A DNA stretch of 10,883 nt. Origin: Phoronis ovalis (lineage: Eukaryota; Phoronida; Phoronidae). Under the pieces are notes generated by a model. It was not told the DNA's origin. It saw only the letters and a program-made list of their open reading frames with translations, and did no database searches. This document shows, piece after piece, positions 1 to 7,480 of the stretch. Each line of letters starts with the position of its first letter. Positions within the stretch are counted from its first letter, which is position 1. Position numbers and translations under genes: made by a program. The DNA is taken from contig JAOXYB010058846.1 of assembly GCA_028565635.1 (NCBI GenBank), positions 1 to 10,883 of the forward strand, read 5' to 3'.

Positions 1-57
1 GATATAGATATAGATATATATATATATATAGTATATCATATGTTATATATCATAAGC
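1..57. repeat. TA-rich microsatellite at the left edge
   Basis: The first 30 bases are GATATA and TA dinucleotide repeats, followed by an imperfect AT-rich tail. A 13-base string, GTTATATATCATA, occurs near 42-54 and again near 94-106. No coding signal is seen. This is simple-sequence DNA typical of AT-rich animal intergenic or intronic regions. Confidence 0.8.
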
Positions 58-1223
58 ATTAAGTAAACAACAGTTCTAGTTTATCGTTGGTTGGTTATAT
101 ATCATAGTTTATTCCGTGCTCAATCAAAAAGAAGTACTTGTCTTATTTCCTAAAAACCTTACTGAGGATTTTTTGTTCACTGGGGCTGCTGTCTAAAGAT
201 CTTTTTATTATTGGTAACCATTTATAGGGCGGAACTAAGTAAAATAGGGGGTGGTTGAAATCGAACCTTAGTAAACTCCGAGTAAACTCCTCACAATTCT
301 CCGATCGCTATTTCTAGAGAATACCTGTGGTTCTATAAATACTTTACTGATGTTGTTACAGAACATCAGTATCACAAATTCACTGTCTATTATGGTGTCG
401 TGAGCAAAAATGTGCGGGAGATGATTGTTCGAATGTCTGGGGAAATATATAGGTCATTACGAATATTCTGTAGTCCAATTCCGTTCTGACACGTACAACT
501 TTACACCGGTAACATCACACCATGCAATGACCAAAGAAAGTTTAATTTAATTATTCATTTAAAAAAGCGGTCTCAGAATATACGTAAGGTGCCATAATAA
601 GTTGCCTTAGAGAATGTTTTCCAGCTGACGCATTTAAATTGCATGGACTCTATAATAAGTAACGTAGATTAAACTTTAATTTATCAGTGTAAGGCAAATA
701 TTATCTCTATGTTGTCTAGGGGCCCGTATAATAAACACGGTCGCTTATCAGTATGGTACTTAAAGTGTGTATTTACATTATATCGCGATCGTAAACATTG
801 ATCACGACTGTTTAGAGTTGTGCATACTCTAATGATGCAATTGAAAACATGTAAATTTGTTTCTAGTTATAATTGTTAATTTGGTAAAATTAATATTGAT
901 TTTCCCATTAAATATATTTACACTAAGCGCGTTTTGCTCATTTAAATCGAGTATTTTTAAAGCATGTTTGTTTATTTTTTAGTTATGTATAATAACAAAT
1001 GTAAATATTATTAAATACTACAATTTAGTGCATTAAATATTCAGTGTATATCCAACACAAATACATATTTATTCGGGACGCAACTAAACTGTGTTCTCCA
1101 AAACTGTCATCAAAACGTTTTAATTATCTTCACCTACTGTATGTGATGTCTTGGATTGAATACATCGAAATACATGTACATACCTACTACGCTTCCCACC
1201 CTCTAACATCAGGAATCAACGAG
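58..1223. other. AT-rich non-coding stretch, no gene seen
   Basis: All six frames are broken by frequent stops and no recognisable protein motif, RNA gene or mobile-element end is visible. Minor structure includes a 10-base string AGTAAACTCC repeated at 270-279 and 281-290, and several A/T runs between 840 and 1030. It reads as intergenic or intronic DNA of an AT-rich animal genome. Confidence 0.6.
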
Positions 1224-1300
1224 TGCAGGACTACTCTCCAACGTCACATACCTCCATGAGTGCAGGCCAACTATACTTACCACTCTGTACCCTCAAAAGG
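1224..1300. repeat. Probable diverged upstream units of the minisatellite
   Basis: Two blocks starting at TGCAGGACTACTC (1224) and TGCAGGCCAACTA (1261) resemble the TACAGGCCTAC start of the first clear 49-base unit at 1301. Spacing is 37 and then 40 bases, so these would be shortened, decayed monomers at the array edge. The match is short and the assignment is inference. Confidence 0.4.
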
Positions 1301-1552
1301 TACAGGCCTACAAAACTTCCCAGCCTTGGGCCTCAGGATCTCTCTACAGGTACAGACCTACAATATTCCTCCCCTTGGGTCTCAGGATCTCTCTACAGGT
1401 ACTGACCTACAATATTCCTGCCCTTGGGCCTCAGGATCTCTCTACAAGTACAGACCTACAATATTACCACCCTTGGGCCTCAGGATCTCTCTACAAGTAC
1501 AGACCTACAATATTACCACCCTTGGGCCTCAGGATCTCTCTACAGCTACAGA
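1301..1552. repeat. 49-bp minisatellite, about five units
   Basis: The marker string CTCAGGATCTCTCTAC recurs at 1332, 1381, 1430, 1479 and 1528, an exact 49-base spacing. The central units are nearly alike, and the two units linked by CAAGTACAGACCTACAATAT appear identical, so the array has expanded recently. The first unit (from 1301) is more diverged and slightly longer. Upstream, strings resembling its start (TGCAGG at 1224 and 1261) suggest older, shorter units of about 37 to 40 bases. Because 49 is one more than a multiple of three, open reading shifts frame at each unit and all three forward frames stay open; the small open frames here are a by-product of the repeat, not evidence of genes. 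Confidence 0.92.
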
Positions 1553-1783
1553 CACAGGGGCGGCAGACACTTTTTCAAAAGGGAGAGTGCGTTTGTAGTA
1601 AATTATGTGTCGCGGACATATTCCTAATCGCGTATCCTAATAATGGACCCAATATCTGACGTATTGGTCCTAACACTTTCCTACTCAAAAACTACCGTCT
1701 TTCGAAATTAACAAAAACTATAAAAATTATCATACAATATTCCGATAGACTTTTAGTTTGCTAAAATCAAGCTTATTAATTAG

Positions 1784-1956
1784 CTTTCTTTCTCTTTTCC
1801 TTTCCTTTTGGCTCTTGAGCAGCCATGGGAACATCTCTGTTTGGAACTGCATATAATTTCGTACAAAGTGAGAGAAATAACAATTTGAAAACGTCATTTT
1901 TGTATCAGAAATTGAGGGGATTATATCCCCGGATTATATCCAAGCATGACAAGTAG
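1784..1956 (+). other. Splice-acceptor-like tract followed by a 43-codon frame
   Basis: A 26-base pure pyrimidine run (1784-1809) is followed by GAGCAG ending at 1822, then CCATGG with the ATG at 1825 in near-ideal start context. From that ATG a frame of 43 codons runs to TAG at 1954-1956. The peptide is not recognised. The same DNA on the minus strand reads as a Lys/Glu-rich run ending in TAA, which any purine-rich tract would give. Either strand could hold a real exon edge, but chance is the simplest account. A tandem near-repeat GGATTATATCC (two copies, 13 bases apart) lies near 1919-1942. Confidence 0.15.
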
Positions 1957-3231
1957 AAAAGGCCAGTTTCCTGTACTTCACACTAATTCCACCAGGTGGT
2001 TTGTTCTTAGAGTTCACACAAAAAATTAATTGGTTAAGACAGCTCGAAAAATCGGGAGTAGGTATGAGACATGATTATCTTTATTTGTGACTGAACAGAA
2101 TTTTCCGTGAAGAGTTAGTCTAAGTACTAGCAGACAATACGTTACTATTGAGGTGGATGGGAAAATCAATTGTATCCTTAGGCCATATTTCCCATAACTT
2201 GTCCGGGTAATTGTTAAAGGCTAATATTGCGGACACGCTACATGCTGTTGCTGAAAATGTTTTGCGGTAAATATGTATATTGTGCGTAAAAACAATATAA
2301 AAAGAGCAAGAACTTCAAAAGCAGATTATTATATTTTTATTTATTTATCTATTTTGTGTTTAATAGGCAATATTTGTACCAGTCATGTAACTGCAGATTT
2401 CCCCATAGGTTACTACACTAACGTAAAATCATTACATTTAACTAACATGTACAGAAATTGTATATAACTTTTAAAATATCTGGAGTTAGTTTATTGTTAT
2501 GAAAGTATATGTACATATCATACACATTTGGTGATTTGAGTGATTTTTAGGAAGTTGGCGGTAAGTACAGTATCTTATTTATTCTTTCGTTCTTTTTACT
2601 ACGGCGAATCGTGTTATTATTTTGTCTGTGTCATGTTTGAACTTATAATGTATGTATGTGAGCAAAAGTGGATAATCTGTGTACACCCACGCAGGCTCTT
2701 GTGTAATTATGTAACCTCCTGACACTTAACTATACGCCGTATTCCCTGATTATTCCCTGATACATTCCACCCTTGAACCTCAGATCCCTACGCCCTAACT
2801 TGAAGCCCTTCCACGTGAAGAAGATTTAAAAAAAATAGTATTGTCTAATGCAATTGTATTGCTCTGTGCATGTTATGTTCATGCCATAAATTATCTTAAA
2901 AACTCGCTATTGTAATTAGACATTTCTTCGGAACTGGGCCAGACAAAGTCTATATCACAAGTTTTTTTGAACCAACATATATCTGATAACCTATTGCCGA
3001 GAAAAGATATTACCGGTTTATTTAGTAGTCAAAGAGAAAACGGAATATTTATCATTCTAAATTTGTGATTTTTTAAGTTACTAGTGATAGAATTTTTTGT
3101 GAAAAATGTTTGATAAAATGCTATTTTAAATCTCCGTCAGGGCGCCACCTACATCTCATTCATTTAGACTAATTTTCGCTTAGTCGATACTGCAAAAACG
3201 ATTATATTAGGTATCATTTCTTTTATTAAAC
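1957..3231. other. AT-rich non-coding stretch
   Basis: Frames are short and lack known motifs. The only structure found is a lone minisatellite-like unit at 2763-2791 and a tandem ATTCCCTGATT at about 2740-2761. The bases just left of the retroelement include TTTTATTAAAC. It appears to be host intergenic or intronic DNA. Confidence 0.6.
2763..2791. repeat. Isolated diverged copy of the 49-bp minisatellite core
   Basis: The segment beginning CATTCCACCCTTGAACCTCA matches the unit core seen at 1301-1552 (ATTACCACCCTTGGGCCTCAGGATC...CTAC) with a few substitutions and small gaps. It lies about 1.2 kb from the main array. This suggests the motif was once more widespread or is part of a dispersed repeat. 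Confidence 0.45.
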
Positions 3232-3525
3232 TGTAGCGGTCCCGCGAGGCCGCGTTGTATTTATTTGGCGGTGTTTGCTGCCGAGTAGGTTCTTTCGAGA
3301 AGTATACTCGCACAGTGATTGATGGTTGGTGGTGCATGTAATTAAAACCAGACAATGATAGATATATATTTAAGAGCAGACTTTAATCGGTACTTCTTAA
3401 CTACTATAAGGATTCGTTAGTAATTCAAACAACTATACGTAGGTAGCGGCAGTTAGTAATGATATTCTCCTCTTCTGGATCTTGTATCAGGGCTGCATCT
3501 CGAGCGGTAAAGACTAGCCTCTACA
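3232..3525 (-). repeat. Candidate 3' LTR of the retroelement
   Basis: On the plus strand the segment starts TGTAGCGGTCCCGCG and ends AGCCTCTACA, giving short TGTAG/CTACA inverted ends as LTRs do. In the element's sense (minus) direction it ends GCGGGACCGCTACA, with an AATAAA polyadenylation-type signal about 20 to 30 bases before that end, as expected for a short R-U5. The end at 3232 is better supported than the start at 3525, because no clear polypurine tract lies just outside 3525. The LTR may extend to the right and include the 9-mer array. No second copy is seen in the window for comparison. Confidence 0.4.
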
Positions 3526-3549
3526 GGATAATTCTTGATGTGCTTCTTT

Positions 3550-3665
3550 ACCAGGCCTCAACCAGGTCACAAACGAGTTGATAACCAGGCCGGTCGGTAA
3601 CCGGGCCGCAAACCGGGCCGATCGATAATCGGGCCGCAAACCAGGCCGCACCAGATCTTGGGCCG
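3550..3665 (-). repeat. Irregular array of ACCRGGCCG-type 9-mers
   Basis: Copies or near-copies of ACCAGGCCG / ACCGGGCCG occur at about 3550, 3560, 3583, 3600, 3612, 3628, 3640 and 3650-3665, spaced 10 to 23 bases. The spacing is irregular, so it is more like a cluster of short sites than a simple tandem repeat. It lies after the end of integrase, in the 3' untranslated or U3 region, where LTR elements often carry repeated enhancer sites. Function is not shown. Confidence 0.7.
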
Positions 3666-3862
3666 ACCTGAAGACAGGTCTAGGCTCTGTAAGCTTCGAC
3701 GGTGAACTTCTCTTCTGCCTAAATCTTTAATTAAATGGGTCCCGGAGGTTCTAGGAATACTTACCGGGAGCTCGTGTGCATCGAGAACGGCACCAACAAA
3801 CTTTAGCCTTTCTCTTGAAGACTTCTAACTCCGGGTCTTCGGGACATCAATTAATCACGACT
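3666..3862 (-). other. 3' untranslated stretch after pol
   Basis: Between the last stop of the integrase frame and the 9-mer array there is no protein motif on the sense strand. Purine-rich strings on the sense strand (for example GGCAGAAGAGAAG near 3706-3718) are possible polypurine tracts for plus-strand priming, but none adjoins a convincing LTR start. No envelope-like frame is present here. Confidence 0.5.
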
Positions 3863-4245
3863 TCACCAGGAGTCTTCTGCGCACCACCAGAATCTACGTG
3901 GCCTGCCTCGATCCCGAGAGGAACGTCTTTGTTCCAACGTCTCATTCTCTATCACTGGGGCTCCGGGTACGTCGGGTAATCTTCGTTCTGTCATCTGCAG
4001 CGGACGTGCCGTAGGGGTCGGAGTAATTATCCAGCCTTTCACCTCCCGTCCACAATAACTTTTCAGGCGGTCCATGTGAATTACAATCTTCTTACTCCTT
4101 GGTGTGCGTTGGATTCGATAAGTTACGTCACTTATTCGCTGTAGCACCATAAACGGCCTTGCCAGGGTCTCCAAAATTTTGGGCACCTGCCCCTCTTGAC
4201 TTGCTTATTAAACACCCACACAAATTCACCAGGCTGAAAGCCTGA
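3863..4245 (-). pseudogene. pol: Integrase C-terminal region with GPY/F-like module
   Basis: This is the end of Pol. The clean frame (4186 to 3863, 107 codons after a GTG rendered as start) contains a RPFMVLQRISDVTYRIQ stretch, the position of the GPY/F module found at the C-terminus of Ty3-type integrases, followed by a HMDRLKSYC segment. That last motif resembles the VHVDRLKPY ending common in these proteins. The usual Gly before Pro-Phe is Arg here. The tail is Arg-rich and ends in a stop at 3863-3865. Just upstream (about 4187-4245), another frame reads GEFVWVFNKQV, typical of the segment before the module, so a frame change sits near 4190. The module contributes to DNA binding and target choice in the preintegration complex. 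It cannot be made as part of a full integrase here. Confidence 0.82.
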
Positions 4246-4566
4246 TTCAGCGGCGTGTTTGTAATAATTATTCTGATATGTCGCACTCTGTCTCAAGCAG
4301 TCCTTGTATGCTCATGGGCCGTGCTGATCCTCTTCCTTAGATTCCAGGCGTAATCTGTTGTTCATCTCTCACTAGCACCGGTATGGGTAAGTATATCAGC
4401 CGTTAAGACCAATTTCCTTCCAAACACCAACATGGCTGGTGTCTCCCCAGTACTTTATTGTACAGTGCCTCTGTACGCCATCATGGCAAAGGGTACACAA
4501 TCTTCCCATGTCTCCTCTGATTCCTGCTGGTTCATAATGAGTGCTAACATTCTTTCCAGTGTTCTG
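4246..4566 (-). pseudogene. pol: Degenerate link between integrase core and C-terminus
   Basis: Integrase-like fragments continue through this stretch in shifting frames with several stops. Directly after the core Glu, the frame changes and an NRTLERMLA-type string is found near 4540-4565, the helix that normally follows the catalytic Glu. A MMAYRGTVQ-type string lies near 4470-4490, followed by a stop, then GETPAMLVFGR near 4430. These are hallmarks of the end of the Ty3-type integrase core. From about 4400 to 4250 the match is poor and in-frame stops are frequent. Confidence 0.7.
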
Positions 4567-4873
4567 TTAAATCTCGATGAAACCGTCACTCTGCAGTCTA
4601 TGGCTAGTCGTGTTTGTCTTATCTATACCCAGCAAACTGCACATCTCTGTAAACACAGCAGATTCAAAATGTATGCCACGATCTGAGTGAAGAGATCGTG
4701 GTACTCCATACCTGCAGGCAAATTCAGTTACAAACACTTCGGCCACAGTTGCTGCTTCCTGATTCGGAAGGGGGTATGCCTCTATCCACTTTGTCATGTA
4801 ATCTCCGACTACCAATATGTACTTCTTGAATTGACGACTCTCAGGGAGGGGTCCCGGATCCCGTTATGTCCAT
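4567..4873 (-). pseudogene. pol: Integrase catalytic core (DD35E), frame-broken
   Basis: This is the core domain that joins cDNA ends to host DNA. The first catalytic Asp is in an AMDI context (codon 4868-4870). The frame then changes to the one running 4815 to 4567. There, a VVGDYMTKWIEAYPL strand is followed by LHSDRGIHFES with the second Asp (codon 4681-4683), and SDGFIE with the Glu (codon 4573-4575). There are 35 residues between second Asp and Glu, the exact DD35E spacing. All three acidic residues are therefore kept in the DNA. However, they lie in two different frames, and the TTPYHPQ-type motif before the Glu is altered (TTSHRLQ). A stop follows the Glu at once. Confidence 0.88.
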
Positions 4874-5232
4874 CGCTATACCTTCCATGGGTACTCCTAC
4901 CAGATACTGTTGCAGAGGAGCTCGTCCCCCCCCGTGGCGTCTTTCTTTGGGTGCAGCTGTCGCACATTTGTATCCAGGAACGAACATCAGCTCTCAAACC
5001 AGGCCAGTAGTAACGAAATCGAACGTTTTCCAATGTTTTGCGAATCCCCAGGTGTGCAGCCGTCTTGTGCCTCCCGGATAATTTCTTCTCTAAGTTTTTC
5101 TGGTACTACTAGCTGGTTGTGCCATGAGTCGACAACACTACACTCAAATCGTCTGTACAGCACCCTGTCTCTGACAAAAACGTTATCCCATTGGGCCCAT
5201 AGCGCCTTGCTGCTGAAACCTAAGTGCGACAC
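4874..5232 (-). pseudogene. pol: Integrase N-terminal HHCC zinc-finger region, frame-broken
   Basis: Read from 5232 the frame opens with LWAQWDNVFVRDRVLYRR and LVVPEKLREEIIREA, the usual linker before the integrase zinc finger. Near 5060 the frame changes. The finger's two His lie in the RHKTAAHLG reading of the DNA, and then YYWPGLRADV and MCDSCTQRK (frame from 5033) supply the CxxC pair. The HHCC ligands are thus all visible, split across frames. A run of eight C (plus strand 4926-4933) lies where the frame changes again before the catalytic core, which is compatible with homopolymer slippage or a base-calling error. The finger normally aids integrase multimerisation and end binding. Confidence 0.85.
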
Positions 5233-5295
5233 ATCAGTCCATACTGGGCGTTCAGCAATATTTACTTCAGGCTGGGATCTCCTAACTGTGCCTCT

Positions 5296-5567
5296 CTAAG
5301 CTCGCTGCTGCTCCATCTCGGAATAAAGGTAGTGGTTTTCGCCGAACTTATCCAACCTGGGTCTCCTACTGATATGGGGTGGAGGGACTCGTTGGAGTTC
5401 ATAATCTCTTTCGAGGCATCCACTATCTTCTCTACCGCACTGCTTGCAGGGGAGTCTGGACAGACTGTCAGCATTACCATGCCGTTTTCCAGCCCGAAAC
5501 TGGAACTCCAAGTCATATTCACTGAGTACACTCAGCCATCGTGCAAGCTGGCCTTCCGGTTCGCGAA
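5296..5567 (-). pseudogene. pol: End of RNase H and linker to integrase
   Basis: The frame from about 5567 to 5296 holds FQFRAGKRHGNADSLSR, the signature found in most Ty3-type Pols between RNase H and integrase (normally a GxxNxxADxLSR pattern), then PCKQCGRED. After the stop near 5296 a small remnant, ELREAQLGDPSLK, lies in another frame (5262-5310) and matches the start of the integrase linker. The frame upstream of 5567 is different, so a frame change separates this segment from the RNase H core. Confidence 0.85.
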
Positions 5568-5733
5568 AATATCAACCATGTCAAGGAACCATGATGTGTC
5601 CGGACAAGAGCTCGACGCCCATACAAGTATTGCTTGAAATGTTTCACGAACTGCACTATAGCAAGAAGCTCCTACTTAGTGACACAGTAGTTATGTTCTG
5701 ACTTTTTCAATGATCTGCTCGCATAGGCTATCA
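5568..5733 (-). pseudogene. pol: RNase H core remnant with deletion and lost Asp
   Basis: RNase H removes the RNA strand of the RNA:DNA hybrid during reverse transcription. Here the frame reads AYASRSLKKSEHNYCVTK, then a TAG (plus 5672-5674), then ELLAIVQFVKHF, the motif carrying the second acidic residue. The following motif reads RTHHGSLTWL: a His (codon 5594-5596) replaces the Asp normally seen in TDH. The segment before it, with the first active-site Asp, is missing: GIAAVQSQVQEGDEKVI follows directly after CEQ in the preceding frame. Three independent defects (deletion, stop, Asp-to-His) make the enzyme dead. Confidence 0.85.
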
Positions 5734-5992
5734 GATCACCTTCTCATCGCCCTCCTGTACCTGGGACTGTACTGCTGCAATCCCATGAGGCTGCTCACAG
5801 TCTTCGTCCCACACAAAGTGTCGGTTTTTCTCCGTAAGTTGATACACGGGCTTAGTAATGGATGAAAAATCCTTTACAAAGCGTCGATAATACGAGACAA
5901 GTCCCAAGAAACTTCGCACCTCTGTGACTGTCTTGGGGGCTGGTAACTCCTGTATAATTTATATCTTGTTCGGATCAGTTGCTATGCCTTCC
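5731..5992 (-). pseudogene. pol: RT connection (tether) with truncated start of RNase H
   Basis: The segment starts with VVSEEGIATDP in a frame different from the RT frame, so a frame change sits near 5995-6005. It then has a TAA at 5959-5961, then PAPKTVTE and VRSFLGLVSYYRRFVKDFS, the conserved thumb/connection block of Ty3-type Pols, then YQLTEKNRHFVWDEDCEQ. After CEQ the sequence jumps to PHGIAAVQSQVQ, which normally lies about 30 to 40 residues later; the block with the LDTDAS-type motif is absent. The frame ends in TGA at 5731-5733. Confidence 0.87.
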
Positions 5993-7480
5993 TCAGATAC
6001 CACATTCACTAAGTAGTTTTACGCTGGTTTGGAAGAAACAACACATCTTAGGCTTTAACTTTAAGTTAGCGGAACGCAACCTATCAAAAACCATAACCAA
6101 CCTCTCTAACGCTTGCTCTATCGGTCCACCAAAAACGATAATGTCATCGAGGTGTATCAAAAGCGTTTTCCAATGAAGTCCCCGCAACAGAGTTTTCATC
6201 AGCCGCTCAAATATCGCTGGTGCGTTGCACAGGTCAAACGGCATGGTAATAAACTGATACAGGCCACCCTTGGTGGTGAATGCTGTCTTTTCTCTATCTT
6301 TCTCATCCATTTTCATTTGGTGATAACCGGAAGCCAAATCGAGCGTTGAAAACCATTTTGCTTCGTGGATGCTATCCAGGCTATCGTCTACACGAGGTAA
6401 CGCGTAAGCGTTCTTCTTCGTAATATTGTTCAGGCGGCGGTAGTCCAAACATAAACGCGTAGAACCATCCTTCTTTTTCGCAAGGAATATGGGAGACGCC
6501 CAGGGGTTGGAACTGGGTTCTATCACCCCCTTCTGTGTCATCTCGGTTAATTGCTTGTCAAATTCTTCTTGCTGCCAGGGCGAGGCTCTTGTAAATCGCT
6601 GCCGCACAGGGACCGAATCACCCGTGTTTATTGAGTGCTGCACTAAGCCAGTGCAACCAAGATCCATATCATCCTTGGCAAATATATCTTGATACGCAAT
6701 AAGCAGCTTTCTAACTTTCTTCGCCTCATGTTTCTCCAACTGAGCTGTGCTGCGGAGGTATAGATCCACCATATGACTGGGAACACTATATTCTTCTTCT
6801 TCACTTTGTCCAGCATCCCGAGGAGTACCATTTCCATCCCACTCGCCGACGCTAGTACTAAGGTACATGACTCTCACTGGGATGGTTCTAGCCGACATGT
6901 CAACCACTGAGCGAGCTACAAAAAGCCCCTTCTGTCTTAATATTTCTGTGTTTGCCGACTTCACCATGCCGATTCCAGTCATTCTTCTTGTCTTAGACAC
7001 CTGGGTTGAGATAACAGCCTCTGAACAGGCTGGAACAACCACCAGTTTGTCTCTCACCACAGCCCTCGCACACATTGTCTCTGACTTCTTGGGATGCCAG
7101 GGAATCTGTTTCCAACCACACTCCATCCTCAGTTCCTTCAAATTTAATGTAAAATCAGTTTCTAACAGGAAATCCATTCCTAGTAGTCCCGGCGAGCCGG
7201 CAACAGCAACTATCAAGCAAACCGGCACACATACAGGACCCACCTGTAGTTGCACCCAGGTTCTCCCCTTAATCGACAACGACTGTCCATCAGCCAGTTG
7301 TAGGGTATCTCCTGGCGCCTGCCATAACTCAGGGCGGTCCTTCCTTGGGATTCTCTCCAGCACTTCGGGGGACAAAATTGTACCAGTAGCACCTGTTTCT
7401 ACTAACAATTCCACCTCGTTCCTGCATACCTCTGCGGAGACGCACATCCCTCTTTGTGCCTTCTTGTATCTGATGTCCAT
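5993..7480 (-). CDS. pol: Retropepsin and reverse transcriptase, 495 codons
   Basis: This is the longest clean frame in the window. Residues 25-45 hold the aspartic protease active-site strand, but it reads LLVETGATGT: Glu28 (codon 7397-7399, GAA) replaces the catalytic Asp. LLGMDFL at 99-105 is the second conserved protease motif. Reverse transcriptase spans about 270-490: KKDGSTRLCLDYRRLN (336-351), FSTLDLASGY with Asp381, LYQFITMPFDLCNAPAIFERLM (407-428, Asp416 where Gly is usual), and IHLDDIIVFG (442-451), where His443 replaces Tyr of the YxDD box while Asp445 and Asp446 remain. The ATG at 7480 follows a TAA in the same frame (7502-7504). Pol is normally made as a Gag-Pol fusion, so this ATG need not be the true start. 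The frame ends at 5993, inside the RT/connection junction, because of a frame change. Not expected to be an active enzyme. Confidence 0.85.
   Translation of the reverse strand: MDIRYKKAQRGMCVSAEVCRNEVELLVETGATGTILSPEVLERIPRKDRPELWQAPGDTLQLADGQSLSIKGRTWVQLQVGPVCVPVCLIVAVAGSPGLLGMDFLLETDFTLNLKELRMECGWKQIPWHPKKSETMCARAVVRDKLVVVPACSEAVISTQVSKTRRMTGIGMVKSANTEILRQKGLFVARSVVDMSARTIPVRVMYLSTSVGEWDGNGTPRDAGQSEEEEYSVPSHMVDLYLRSTAQLEKHEAKKVRKLLIAYQDIFAKDDMDLGCTGLVQHSINTGDSVPVRQRFTRASPWQQEEFDKQLTEMTQKGVIEPSSNPWASPIFLAKKKDGSTRLCLDYRRLNNITKKNAYALPRVDDSLDSIHEAKWFSTLDLASGYHQMKMDEKDREKTAFTTKGGLYQFITMPFDLCNAPAIFERLMKTLLRGLHWKTLLIHLDDIIVFGGPIEQALERLVMVFDRLRSANLKLKPKMCCFFQTSVKLLSECGI

Noticed and set aside
253-269. 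GGTTCGATTTC on the minus strand, like a tRNA B box
   Set aside because: No A box at the expected distance and no cloverleaf; at most a relic of a tRNA-derived repeat.
1301-1552. CRISPR array
   Set aside because: The units are directly tandem with no unique spacers, in an animal-like setting; it is a minisatellite.
2273-2722. Two open frames of about 60 codons on the plus strand
   Set aside because: AT-rich, hydrophobic by composition only, with no motif, no splice context and no neighbours.
3164-3355. 63-codon minus-strand frame
   Set aside because: It crosses the candidate LTR end into flanking DNA, so it is a chance open stretch.
3550-3862. Envelope gene after integrase
   Set aside because: No open frame, signal peptide or membrane segment on the sense strand between integrase and the LTR candidate.
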